Assembly (NCBI GenBank): GCA_013032095.1
Contig: WQBJ01000016.1
Span: forward strand, 42,451 to 106,450
Length of the DNA: 64,000 nt
Direction of reading: 5' to 3'
Origin: Ruegeria atlantica
GTDB lineage: Bacteria; Pseudomonadota; Alphaproteobacteria; Rhodobacterales; Rhodobacteraceae
Shown here piece after piece: positions 8,798-17,461 of the stretch. The notes under the pieces were generated by a model that did not search any database, was not told where the DNA came from, and saw nothing but the letters and a program-made list of their open reading frames with translations. Positions within the stretch are counted from its first letter, which is position 1. Every line of letters starts with the position of its first letter. A program made the position numbers and the translations under genes.

Positions 8798-8832
8798 GCC
8801 CTGCAGCGCTTTTCTCGACGATGCTGCAGGGC
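8798..8832 (+). terminator. Hairpin terminating the malonate operon
   Basis: A perfect 10-bp stem (GCCCTGCAGC / GCTGCAGGGC) encloses a 15-nt loop, 13 bp after the matB stop. No T-run follows, so intrinsic termination may be partial. Confidence 0.55.
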
Positions 8833-8908
8833 AAACTTCAACGGCCTGAAGGCGCGAAAACAGTGTCTCCAAGCCGTTGACCTTTTCCTGATCAGGAGTT
8901 TACAGGCA

Positions 8909-9316
8909 ATGTATCAGAACATTCTCGTCCCGATTTCATTGGATAGAGACCGCGACACGGCGAGCTCCGTTCAAGTTGCACAGGCGCTCAATTCCAACGA
9001 TGGCCGCATCACGTTTTTGCATGTCATTGAGCATCTGCCTCAGTATACGAACGACTTGCTGCCCGAGGGTCATCTGGAACGCGTCAAAGCCGTCGCTTCA
9101 GAACTGCTGAGGCCTTTGTTGGATGGCTTCGCAAACGCTTGCATCGAGATCGTCGAAGGACACGCTGGCCGGGGTATTCTCGACTATGCAGCGTCGCATG
9201 ACGTCGATTGCATTGTGGTCGCAAGTCACCAACCCGGCTTGCAGGATTATCTGCTTGGATCAACCGCGGCACGCGTTGTTCGGCATGCACACTGTGCCGT
9301 GCACGTGACCAGATGA
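8909..9316 (+). CDS. Universal stress protein, single domain
   Basis: The 135-residue UspA-fold protein starts YQNILVPISLDRDRD and has a C-terminal nucleotide-binding-like stretch (CIVVASHQPGLQDYLLGSTAARVVRHAHCAVHV). The motif resembles the G-x2-G-x9-G(S/T) loop of ATP-binding Usp proteins but is incomplete. ATG 8909 has AGGAG about 10 bases upstream. It stands alone between the malonate hairpin and a convergent permease gene. A role in stress or starvation survival is family knowledge only. Confidence 0.85.
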   Translation: MYQNILVPISLDRDRDTASSVQVAQALNSNDGRITFLHVIEHLPQYTNDLLPEGHLERVKAVASELLRPLLDGFANACIEIVEGHAGRGILDYAASHDVDCIVVASHQPGLQDYLLGSTAARVVRHAHCAVHVTR

Positions 9317-9625
9317 CGTCATTCGTAATGCCCTTGTTCTTTGACTTCGCATTCGCATGCAGGATCGACCAATCGTCATAGACACCGCACGATTTAACCC
9401 GGAGGACAGCTAGGCATGCTGCGCTACTGCATGCCAACACACGGCCAATGTCCGTCTTGTGGGGAATATCTCGGGCCACGCCCCGCGAAAATCAAAATTG
9501 ATCGTTCTTCTAAAACCAACCGAATTTCCGAGTTCAATTGGTTGGCTGTCACGTCATGCAGAGTCACGTTATTTACGACAACGCCGAGCCCTCAGAATAG
9601 CCGATTGTTCGGACTCTTGGGGTTG
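9317..9625. other. Intergenic region without a recognisable gene
   Basis: These 309 bases lie between the convergent Usp and TSUP permease genes. Open frames are short and low in coding character. I see no clear terminator with a T-run, no repeat and no RNA gene. Confidence 0.5.
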
Positions 9626-10363
9626 TTACCCGTTGAAAGTGACTGCTCGCACAATGAACAGCACCCCTGAAATCGCGATAATCGCCTCAATCAGATGGTT
9701 GTGAATACGTGTTCCCATCCGATGGACCAGACGACTCGCCAGCCATGTTCCGGGAACCGTCATCACCCCCATAAACAAGCCCAGCAACATCAGGTTCTTG
9801 TCCAATAACCCGACCCCATAGAACGTCCCCGACCGCGTCAACGCGTTGACCAGACCAATCACAGCATCGGTGCCCAACAATAACGGCCCACTTAGGCCGA
9901 TACTGTTGAAGAAAGCGATTACTAGCATTCCGGACCCAGCGGCTGTACCGCTCATGAACCCGAACGAGAATCCAAGGCCAAGTATGGTTTTCAGCCCCGG
10001 CTGAAATGACGTCCTCCTCAAGTATCGCCGGGCGGGAAGAACGAGGATCAGGACAGCCCCCATAAAACCCAGAAACGCCTGCTCCGGCACCTCTTTCAGA
10101 AAACTCGCGCCCAGAAAAATACCAGGCAGCGAAGCCAGGGTGAACTGGATGGCCGATTTCCAAGCGACCGTCTTACGGTAAACCAAGACCCGAGAAAGGT
10201 TCGCGCAGATGGCGTAAACGCTGATCAAAGGGATCACGGATTTGGCCCCAACGACCGGCGTAAGAACAATGACGATGATAAACGAGCCGCCAAAGCCTCC
10301 CAAACCGCTGACCAAAGAGCCAAAGAAGGCTGCAACGGCGATCATAGCGTATTCGACGAGCAA
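9626..10363 (-). CDS. TSUP (TauE/SafE) family membrane permease
   Basis: The 245-residue membrane protein has the typical glycine-rich first helix (AFFGSLVSGLGGFGGSFIIV) and the internal-repeat partner (FGFMSGTAAGSGMLVIAFFN). TSUP proteins move sulfite, sulfoacetate or related organic anions, usually outward. The frame opens at TTG 10363 with a GAAGG-like RBS; ATG 10345 is an alternative. It lies 74 bp behind the two-domain Usp gene and may be the last cistron of the TTT-MmgE operon. The substrate is unknown. Confidence 0.85.
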   Translation of the reverse strand: MLVEYAMIAVAAFFGSLVSGLGGFGGSFIIVIVLTPVVGAKSVIPLISVYAICANLSRVLVYRKTVAWKSAIQFTLASLPGIFLGASFLKEVPEQAFLGFMGAVLILVLPARRYLRRTSFQPGLKTILGLGFSFGFMSGTAAGSGMLVIAFFNSIGLSGPLLLGTDAVIGLVNALTRSGTFYGVGLLDKNLMLLGLFMGVMTVPGTWLASRLVHRMGTRIHNHLIEAIIAISGVLFIVRAVTFNG

Positions 10364-10437
10364 CCCGCTAAACCTTCAAGACCAAGTATCCGGTTCCCAG
10401 AAAGAACCGCCCGCGCTGAGTGTCATCTGACTTCGTT

Positions 10438-11295
10438 TCAGTGGGCCATAAGAACAGGCACGTCGGCGTGTTTCAGCAGATGGCTGGTCACGCCGCCGAG
10501 GATGGATTGGCGTAGGCGTGTGTGTGAATAGCCACCGGCAACAAGGAAGTCGCACCCCGTGTCTGACACCAATTTGAGAAGCCCTTCTCCAGCGGACACG
10601 GATACACTGTCTAATTCCCGAATATCCGACGCGATGCCATGGTGATCGAGATATGACACCAAATCCTGAGCTGTTGGTCTGTTATCCGCCTTGTCCTGAC
10701 TTACGGCAATGGTGACTGACGACGCTCTGCTGAGGAATGGCAGCGATTGCTGGACCGCGCGTGCCACCTCGAGACCGCCATTCCAGCCAATCAAAACCTT
10801 GCTGAGCTTGAACTCCCACATACCGCGAGGCACCAGCAGAACAGGGCGCCCGGTGTGCAGAATAGCCTCTTCGAAAGTCAGCGTCGCACCCCCTGATTTC
10901 GAATGCGGGATTATGATCAGGTCGCTGACGCGCCCTTGTAGTGCAACCATCTCGCTCCGCGCGCCTTCGAAATCTCGCCAACTGGCACTGGGTTTGCCCC
11001 CTTGAGGCTGGTCGCTGAGAACAACGCCGTGTTGTTCACACAGCTCCAGAAAATGAGCTTTGTGTTCTTCCTGCTCATCATGGGCCCCTTCGTCCATGAT
11101 CGACACGATGCGTTCGCGGACGCTGGAGGGCAGAGCAAACAACTCGTTTTCCAGACGGTCGCTAGGCTTGGATTGCGCGTGGACGACGTTCAGGTGAGCA
11201 TTGAAGAAACACGTCAGCGATAGAGCCCCCCGCAGGCGTTCGATTTCGTTACCGCGGGTGTAAACGGGCATCAGGAGAATTTTCGGATCCATCAT
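10438..11295 (-). CDS. Universal stress protein, tandem two-domain
   Basis: The 285-residue protein has two Usp folds. The N-terminal one begins PKILLMPVYTRGNEIERL and the C-terminal one begins SKVLIGWNGGLEVARAVQ and ends GGYSHTRLRQSILGGVTSHLL, matching the G-x2-R/x9-G Usp signature. I set the start at ATG 11295, three bases past the MmgE stop, rather than the longer frame overlapping that gene. Its tight coupling to the MmgE/PrpD pair suggests co-expression with the carboxylate pathway. Confidence 0.85.
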   Translation of the reverse strand: MMDPKILLMPVYTRGNEIERLRGALSLTCFFNAHLNVVHAQSKPSDRLENELFALPSSVRERIVSIMDEGAHDEQEEHKAHFLELCEQHGVVLSDQPQGGKPSASWRDFEGARSEMVALQGRVSDLIIIPHSKSGGATLTFEEAILHTGRPVLLVPRGMWEFKLSKVLIGWNGGLEVARAVQQSLPFLSRASSVTIAVSQDKADNRPTAQDLVSYLDHHGIASDIRELDSVSVSAGEGLLKLVSDTGCDFLVAGGYSHTRLRQSILGGVTSHLLKHADVPVLMAH

Positions 11296-11297
11296 TT

Positions 11298-12680
11298 TCA
11301 CTGTCCTCTTGCCATGGCGAACAACGCGTTGATATCGGCCAGGTCTTCGATCCTCCAAACAGCGTCGATCAAGTTGGCTGTCGTTGCTTCGCCCATAATG
11401 GGGGCAATCAAATCGTGCGCCTTGGCTTTGACATCTTCTGGAGGCATCGGATTAGACGGGGTACCTCGCACTGCCACTGTGTGATGGCGAAAGTTTCTAC
11501 CATCCTTGGTTTCAATTTCCACGATGGCCTGCCGCGCCGGTTTTGCCACAGTTAGTTCTGGCGAAGGAATGGCCGTCATCTTCTCTCTGAGCGCTAAAAC
11601 CGCAGGATCGGACATACGCGCCTTGTTGTGACAGGTCTCAAAGGATGCCCCTCCGTCCAATAGGCACACGGCGACCATATGTTGAAGGCAGACATCAGGC
11701 ATGTCCCGGTTGTTCACGATGGTCAGACGGTCGTCCGGCATAACCAAATTGATCTTGTCGATGCTTTCAACGTCCAACCCCTTTTCTAGCAGCGCCATCA
11801 CAGCATCAAGCGCCGCCTGTATTGGGGAACCCACGCACCACTTCTTGATCGATGCTTCCATGATCTCGAACCGTGTGCCCAAACCGTCGGTCAAAGCATC
11901 GGCGTTGGGATTTTCAGCGAAGGCCGACAGATAGTTCAGCGGTCCTTCCAAGGGGTCCTGCACACCCGTCATTCCAGCCGCAACCATCATGGCCGAGGAG
12001 ACACCGTTTCGCGCGCCCATGCCCCCAAAGTCGAAGGCTTTTTCCACATGCTCTGAGTCTCGCTCCCAGTACGGAATACCGCTGGCTTGCTGTATGGCAT
12101 AAGATAGGGTCGACGCGTTTTGTTTAACGTTGAAATCCATAAGTGACGCCGCAGCAGCGGTTGCGCCGAACAAAGCCCCAAGGCTGTGTGTGCTGTGGGT
12201 CGCGGTTCGTGGACCCGACACCCCCATCGCGATTGTGAACCGCGCACCGATATCGTACCCGGCCGCCACAGCATTCAGGAAAGCAGTACCCGAACTTGCC
12301 TGCCGTTCCCCGACGGCCAAGGCTGCTGGCACCACGGCACAGCCTGGATGAAACCGCCCGGCCAAATGCGAGTCATCGGTTTCGTCTGCATGCGCTGAGA
12401 TGCCATTGACCAGCGATGCGTTGATCGCGGTCGTGCGAAGGCCCGTACCCCAGACCGTCGCCTCGGGCGTCCCACCTTGTGTGGCGATAAAGCCCGTTGC
12501 CAGCTTGCCTGCCTTTAGCCGCGAGCCTGAAATGATTGCAGCCAGCGAGTCGATCAGGTGGCACTTCGCCTTGATCACCACCTCGTCCGGAAGCTCCTGT
12601 TGTGCTACCGAACCGATGTAACTTGCGATCTTTTGCGTCGTGCCGATGGGTGCGCGGATATCAGGGTTGTTACTGGGCAT
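11298..12680 (-). CDS. MmgE/PrpD-family enzyme, copy 1
   Basis: The 460-residue protein belongs to the MmgE/PrpD superfamily (2-methylcitrate dehydratase, cis-aconitate decarboxylase, iminodisuccinate epimerase). Visible features are the N-terminal helical domain (KCHLIDSLAAIISGS), NASLVNGISAHADETDD with the conserved His-Asp cluster, FHPGCAVVPAALA and the C-terminal VIV/ETKDGR-type lid region. Its start overlaps the stop of copy 2 by one base. Known members act on tricarboxylates or related acids, fitting the TTT carrier in the same operon, but the exact reaction cannot be named. Confidence 0.85.
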   Translation of the reverse strand: MPSNNPDIRAPIGTTQKIASYIGSVAQQELPDEVVIKAKCHLIDSLAAIISGSRLKAGKLATGFIATQGGTPEATVWGTGLRTTAINASLVNGISAHADETDDSHLAGRFHPGCAVVPAALAVGERQASSGTAFLNAVAAGYDIGARFTIAMGVSGPRTATHSTHSLGALFGATAAAASLMDFNVKQNASTLSYAIQQASGIPYWERDSEHVEKAFDFGGMGARNGVSSAMMVAAGMTGVQDPLEGPLNYLSAFAENPNADALTDGLGTRFEIMEASIKKWCVGSPIQAALDAVMALLEKGLDVESIDKINLVMPDDRLTIVNNRDMPDVCLQHMVAVCLLDGGASFETCHNKARMSDPAVLALREKMTAIPSPELTVAKPARQAIVEIETKDGRNFRHHTVAVRGTPSNPMPPEDVKAKAHDLIAPIMGEATTANLIDAVWRIEDLADINALFAMARGQ

Positions 12681-14092
12681 TACGCCGTCACCGTATCCAG
12701 AACCTCGTTCAGGTTCGGCAGAGTTTCGAACTCTTTCGCCAAGCTTAGAAACGCCTCCACACTTTCGGCGCTTAGAACGCCTTGCGAGGCGTCACGGAAC
12801 TTGTCCGAGACTTCGTCCCACGTCAGCGGGTTCTTTGGACCACCTCGATAGTACCGATCAGACTCTTCGAGGAATTGCTGGCCGTCTTTGGTTGTCAGAG
12901 TGATCCGAGAAACGATCACACCTTTACCCATCGCGACGATTTCGTCGTCCAGTACAGCTGTGACTTTCTTTTGCATCTCCTGACATTCAAGCGATTGTAC
13001 GAACGCATCTGAGAACTCGGACAGCCCTGCCTTGCGACGCAGCACGATCGCCGCCATCTGGAAGGCCACGCAGAACTTGGCTTCCAATTCGTTGTTAGCG
13101 TGCGGAATGCGCAGTGGGCCGGGCGTAATGACGTTTGCACCTGTACGGACTTCGATGCTCTCGACATCCTCTGGCTTGATGTCATGCTTTTCGACCAGCT
13201 TCTTCATCGTATCCATGCCCGGGTGCCCGACAACACCACTGGGGTAGGGTTTGATCGACGTACCGGGGTACACGATGGCCCATGGGTTCCCCATCCGGCC
13301 GATGATCCATTTGGGATCATATCCCCCACCGAAGGCCTCGAAGAATCCACGCCCTGCCTCAAGCGCGTTATTCGGGCCGGTCATGCCACGCGCAGCAAAC
13401 AGTGCGGCAGTTACTCCGTTTTCCGCTGCGCGAGACATGTTCAGAGGTTTGGACATCGTGCCGTGGTTCGCCCCGACGCCTGCCGACATGGTCGAGGCGA
13501 TGCCCATCGCATTGGTGATCTGCTTGTAGTCGAGGCCCAGCAGTTTACACGCCGCGATGGTCGCGCCGAAGATCCCGATTGTCCCGCTCGTATGAAACCC
13601 GCGACCGCCCGTGAAATGCTCGGCGTTGATGGCTTCCGCAATTTTCACCTGCACCTCGAACCCGAGGATAAAGGCTGTCAGAAACTCCTCAGCCGTCACG
13701 CCCAGTTGCTCGCCCAGCGCATAGCACGCCGAAAGGGGTTGGACTGTTGGGTGGATCAGAACCGAGCGGTCTTTTTCCTCGGACAACGCAGTGTCGTCAT
13801 AATCGAGCGCGTGCCCGGACATACCGTTGATCTGTGCCGCAATGTGCACGGGAACCATCATCGAGTTTCTACCCAACGTCCGCGCCTGTTTTGCCCCTCT
13901 AGTCTCGGCCGCCAGTTCGCGCAGGATTGTAGGGGCCGGCTCGACCGAGCCCGCCATCATACAGGCGGTACCGTCGACGATACAGCGTTTTGCGATCTCG
14001 ATGGTTTCCGCTGGCAAGTCTGCAAATGTGGTATCGGCGACGAACCTGACCAGTTCGTGAGTGACGCCTTCTTTGATGGATTCAATTGCCAT
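12680..14092 (-). CDS. MmgE/PrpD-family enzyme, copy 2
   Basis: The 470-residue protein is a second MmgE/PrpD member with the same architecture: an AKRCIVDGTACMMAG-type N-terminal helix, AQINGMSGHALDYDDT in the active-site position, LIHPTVQPLSACYALGE and a TKDGQQFLEE C-terminal strand. The two copies are clearly diverged, so this is not a recent duplication. An AGGAG RBS lies upstream of ATG 14092, 11 bp after the permease stop. The pair may form a hetero-oligomer or catalyse successive steps; both are inference. Confidence 0.85.
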   Translation of the reverse strand: MAIESIKEGVTHELVRFVADTTFADLPAETIEIAKRCIVDGTACMMAGSVEPAPTILRELAAETRGAKQARTLGRNSMMVPVHIAAQINGMSGHALDYDDTALSEEKDRSVLIHPTVQPLSACYALGEQLGVTAEEFLTAFILGFEVQVKIAEAINAEHFTGGRGFHTSGTIGIFGATIAACKLLGLDYKQITNAMGIASTMSAGVGANHGTMSKPLNMSRAAENGVTAALFAARGMTGPNNALEAGRGFFEAFGGGYDPKWIIGRMGNPWAIVYPGTSIKPYPSGVVGHPGMDTMKKLVEKHDIKPEDVESIEVRTGANVITPGPLRIPHANNELEAKFCVAFQMAAIVLRRKAGLSEFSDAFVQSLECQEMQKKVTAVLDDEIVAMGKGVIVSRITLTTKDGQQFLEESDRYYRGGPKNPLTWDEVSDKFRDASQGVLSAESVEAFLSLAKEFETLPNLNEVLDTVTA

Positions 14093-14103
14093 TTCTTATG
14101 CTC

Positions 14104-16077
14104 CTATTGCAGAGGCCAGGGGAGAGTTACGAAGTTTTGAAGCAGCCCTGTCGGATAGCGCAGCGTCAGTTGATGAGAGATGATGCCCAGGAACAGAACG
14201 AACCCTGCCCCTCCGGCAATGGCTTTCCACCAATCCAGCTGCGCGGCACGGCGCAGGAACAGGGTGATGAAGGTCGCGATACCTAGGACAAACCCGACCA
14301 ATCCCGCGAACAGCAGCATCACGACCAGCATGCCTATGTAGAATTCAGCCGAGCGACCGCTTTCCGGAGCGTTTTGCCGTTCCGCATCGTAGAAGAACTC
14401 GGAAGGCGCCTTCTTGAAAGCCATGGCAAATATGATGGGCGCCAGGAAGACCATGGTGCTGATCGAAGCCACCGTAGGGAACAGCCCGGTCAGTCGGTTG
14501 AACTGCATTCCGTTCTGCAGGACGTAGAGCGCAAAGGCGATGACGCCGGCGATGAATATCCACTGCGGCCATTTCTGGAGCTGGCTGTGCGGACCCTCGA
14601 CGGTCAGCGGTTCGCTGCTTTTCTGTTTGAAGAAAACCGCCAGCGCAATGGACAATACGGTCAGGACCAGTAAGGCCATTACGATTGGTCGTTGCAAGAA
14701 TGACGCGCCGTATAGCGTTACGGTTTGGTAGACAGAAGACTCGACCCGTTCGGACAAAACGAACCCGATCAACAGGGCCGGACGCGACCAGCCGAAGCGT
14801 TTCATGTAAATTGCGAGCACACTGAGAAGCAGCAAGGCTATTAAGTCGCCCCAGTTCCGCGTCGCTTGGAAGGCTGCAAAAAAGATGATTCCAATCATAA
14901 ACGGAGCGATCAGCGTATAGCGAATGGTCGTAATGCGGGCGATCTGAGGTGCAAGGAAAAAACAGATACCTGCACCGACGATATTGGCCGCTGCGATGGA
15001 CCAGATCATCAAGTAGACCTTGTCCATGTTGTTATCGATCATGTCCTTGCCAGGTTCGATACCGATCAGAACCAGACCGCCCAGCAGGATGGCCATGCTA
15101 CCGGAACCTGGGATGCCCAACAAAAGCGTGGGAACCAGAGCGCCGCCTTCTTTTGCATTGTTGGCGGACTCCGGAGCCACGACGCCCCGGGGATCACCGG
15201 TTCCGTAGGATTCCCGGTTCTTTGTTGTCTGGACGGCATGGCCGTAAGCGATCCAGTCCACCACGCTGCCGCCAAGTCCGGGCAGCGCGCCAATGATCGA
15301 GCCGATCATCGAACAGCGCAACGAGAGCCACCAGTTGCTGGCCCAATCCTTGAACCCTTTCAACCAACCTGTTGGGGCAAGCTTGCCGGTTTCAGAAATA
15401 CTGGACTGTCGACGCAACAAATTGACGATTTCAGGCGTCGCGAACATGGCCAGACCAACGACCACCAGCGGCAGCGGGTCTAGCAGGTAATCGCTCCCGA
15501 ATGTGGCGCGTTGAACACCAGACATCGGCGCGGCACCCAAAGTGCCCAGCAGAAGTCCCAGAGAACAGGCGGCGAGGCCTTTCCAAAGGTTCGCACCGGT
15601 CAGGATACCGACCATTGAAAGAGCTAGGATTACCAGCATGAATTGCTCGCCAAATCCGATCTGAAGGATAATTGGCTTGGCGAAGAACACCGCAAAAGAC
15701 AGAACGAACGCGCCGAAAATACCTCCGAACAGTGAGGAAACAAAAGCGATGGACAACGCCCGAGTGCCTTCGCCACGCTTGGTCATCGGGAAACCGTCCA
15801 AAACTGTGGCCTGAGAGCCGGACGTTCCGGGAATGCCCATCAGCACTGATGGGAACGTGTCCGATGTTGTGGTCACGGCAACAAGGCCGATCATCATCGC
15901 CAGAGCCGAGTTGGGGTCCATCCCGAAGACGAGGGGCAACAACAGGGCAAGACCTGCCGTGCCACCAAGTCCCGGTAGAATGCCAACAACAAGGCCTGTC
16001 ACAACCCCTGCAACCAGTGCCAGCATTGTCTGCAGCGTCGTCAGTTGGGCGAGTGCTAAGAGTGCAGCATCCGACAT
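14104..16077 (-). CDS. TTT permease, fused TctA-TctB
   Basis: At 657 residues this is about 150 longer than a normal TctA (near 500). Residues 1 to about 500 carry the TctA repeats (GILPGLGGTAGLALLLPL, MGIPGTSGSQATVLDG, ALPGLGGSVVDWIAYGHA, VAPESANNAKEGGALVPTLLLGIPGSGS). After a soluble stretch around residues 500-520 (FFKQKSSEPLTVEGPHSQLQ) a second membrane region of about four helices resembles TctB. A single-chain permease explains why no separate TctB gene exists here. It works with the TctC-type receptor gene upstream. Confidence 0.85.
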   Translation of the reverse strand: MSDAALLALAQLTTLQTMLALVAGVVTGLVVGILPGLGGTAGLALLLPLVFGMDPNSALAMMIGLVAVTTTSDTFPSVLMGIPGTSGSQATVLDGFPMTKRGEGTRALSIAFVSSLFGGIFGAFVLSFAVFFAKPIILQIGFGEQFMLVILALSMVGILTGANLWKGLAACSLGLLLGTLGAAPMSGVQRATFGSDYLLDPLPLVVVGLAMFATPEIVNLLRRQSSISETGKLAPTGWLKGFKDWASNWWLSLRCSMIGSIIGALPGLGGSVVDWIAYGHAVQTTKNRESYGTGDPRGVVAPESANNAKEGGALVPTLLLGIPGSGSMAILLGGLVLIGIEPGKDMIDNNMDKVYLMIWSIAAANIVGAGICFFLAPQIARITTIRYTLIAPFMIGIIFFAAFQATRNWGDLIALLLLSVLAIYMKRFGWSRPALLIGFVLSERVESSVYQTVTLYGASFLQRPIVMALLVLTVLSIALAVFFKQKSSEPLTVEGPHSQLQKWPQWIFIAGVIAFALYVLQNGMQFNRLTGLFPTVASISTMVFLAPIIFAMAFKKAPSEFFYDAERQNAPESGRSAEFYIGMLVVMLLFAGLVGFVLGIATFITLFLRRAAQLDWWKAIAGGAGFVLFLGIISHQLTLRYPTGLLQNFVTLPWPLQ

Positions 16078-16188
16078 TTGGGCTTTCCCGTTTGAAACTT
16101 ACTTTGATCAATGTCCCCAGAGTGCCAGTGCTTCAAACGCAGGGCATCGGAACATCGATTGAGAGCGCTTTGCGCCTCGTTGGTGGGG

Positions 16189-16204
16189 GCGCCCTTGCGG
16201 GCAC
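16189..16204 (-). other. Hairpin between TctC and TctA-TctB genes
   Basis: On the minus strand a 6-bp stem (GTGCCC / GGGCGC, one G-T pair) closes a GCAA tetraloop in the 144-bp gap between the receptor and permease genes. Flanking GGT/ACC may extend it. It is probably an mRNA-stabilising or attenuating hairpin. Confidence 0.4.
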
Positions 16205-16221
16205 TACCCGGTTGTTTTGAT

Positions 16222-17313
16222 TCAGTTGAGCTTGGTGTCGAAGCGTTCTTCCAAGAAGGTCGCAACCCACTCGCGGACTTCTGGGTCCAAGGCCGTACCG
16301 CTTGCCAGCGCACGTTGGGTCTCATCACCGAAGTTTAGCGGCATCGAGCCAATCTCGCGTGGCAGCGCGGCTGCAACTTCAGGATCGGACGTCACCGCCT
16401 TCATCGCTTCGATATAGACGTCGCGGATATTGTCAGGTGTCCCCTTGGGCAGCATAACCGCCTTCGACAGCATGACTTTTGCATTCATCAGCGACTTCTG
16501 CATTTCATATGCAGGACCTTCCGGTGCCGAACCTGTCACAGCTTCATAAAACTCCGGAAATGTCGGGACGTCCGGCAAGTCCGGGTCACGCTGCAGATCA
16601 CCGTTTTCGTCAATGACACCGTAGCTCCAAACCGGGTTCACCTTGGGGTCTTCGCCATAGTCTTTCAGGTAGGAACGCGTGTTGTCGGTGTTCATGTTCA
16701 TTTCGCCACGCTGGAATGCGGCTTCGGCGTCCTTCGAGGATAAGCCGAATAGATAGTTCGGATGGATACCAAGCATTTCCATGGATACGAAGTCCAGCAA
16801 TTCAGCGGACAACGGCGTTTCCGTACCAAAGCGGATATTGGCGTTCTTCAAAGCTTCATAGTCAGCTTTCATATCCGAACCGCCCAGACCAATGTCGTCG
16901 CTGATCGCATAAAGCGAAGCACCGCGGGAGAATCCAGTCACGGCCACCCATTCGTTCGGGTCGTAATTGGCGACATCGGACCCCATCAAAACCGGCAAAA
17001 GACCTGACGTAGACGCCATGATCAGCATCGTTCCATCAGCGGGCGCATTTTCATGAAAGTCGTTGGACGCTGTGACCGACCCACCACCGGGCTTGTTCAG
17101 AACGATGACGTTCGGGTTGCCGGGCAGGTTCTCGCTCAGCTTTGTCTGCAGAACACGTGTTAGGCGATCCGTACCGCCGCCTTCGCGAAAGCCAACGATC
17201 CAGGTGACTGTTTTGCCTTCCAATGAAAAGTCTTCGGCCTGAGCCATTCCAGGCAACGCAACAGCAGCAGCGGTTGCTGCGCCAACTACGAATTTCTTCA
17301 ACCCATCTAGCAT
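16222..17313 (-). CDS. TTT solute-binding receptor (TctC/Bug family)
   Basis: The 363-residue periplasmic receptor has a signal peptide (KKFVVGAATAAAVALPGMAQAED) and Bug-family elements: TVTWIVGFREGGGTDRLTR and VIVLNKPGGGSVTASNDF, whose loops bind a carboxylate through two waters. I set the start at ATG 17313 because GGGAGGAG lies just upstream; the frame remains open to 17400 without a second RBS. It feeds the fused TctA-TctB permease. The ligand is probably the substrate of the MmgE/PrpD enzymes, and tricarballylate is also possible given tcuAB nearby. Confidence 0.88.
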   Translation of the reverse strand: MLDGLKKFVVGAATAAAVALPGMAQAEDFSLEGKTVTWIVGFREGGGTDRLTRVLQTKLSENLPGNPNVIVLNKPGGGSVTASNDFHENAPADGTMLIMASTSGLLPVLMGSDVANYDPNEWVAVTGFSRGASLYAISDDIGLGGSDMKADYEALKNANIRFGTETPLSAELLDFVSMEMLGIHPNYLFGLSSKDAEAAFQRGEMNMNTDNTRSYLKDYGEDPKVNPVWSYGVIDENGDLQRDPDLPDVPTFPEFYEAVTGSAPEGPAYEMQKSLMNAKVMLSKAVMLPKGTPDNIRDVYIEAMKAVTSDPEVAAALPREIGSMPLNFGDETQRALASGTALDPEVREWVATFLEERFDTKLN

Positions 17314-17461
17314 GGATTCTCCTCCCTTAGAACGTTGCAGCACCTCTCCCATCGGTGCGGAGTTGCAACACATTCGTCGACAACGCGGAAAACTTGACAC
17401 AGCGGGAAAACGAACTCAAATTCAAAAAAATCAAGGATTATTGCATTTAGGGAATGAATAG

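Noticed and set aside
9416..9670. A possible 84-residue protein between Usp and the TSUP permease
   Set aside because: It has no RBS, low-complexity Ser/Thr-rich content and overlaps the end of the permease gene.
13100..14140. A 346-codon plus-strand open frame opposite MmgE/PrpD copy 2
   Set aside because: It is an antisense shadow in GC-rich DNA; the minus-strand frame carries clear family motifs.
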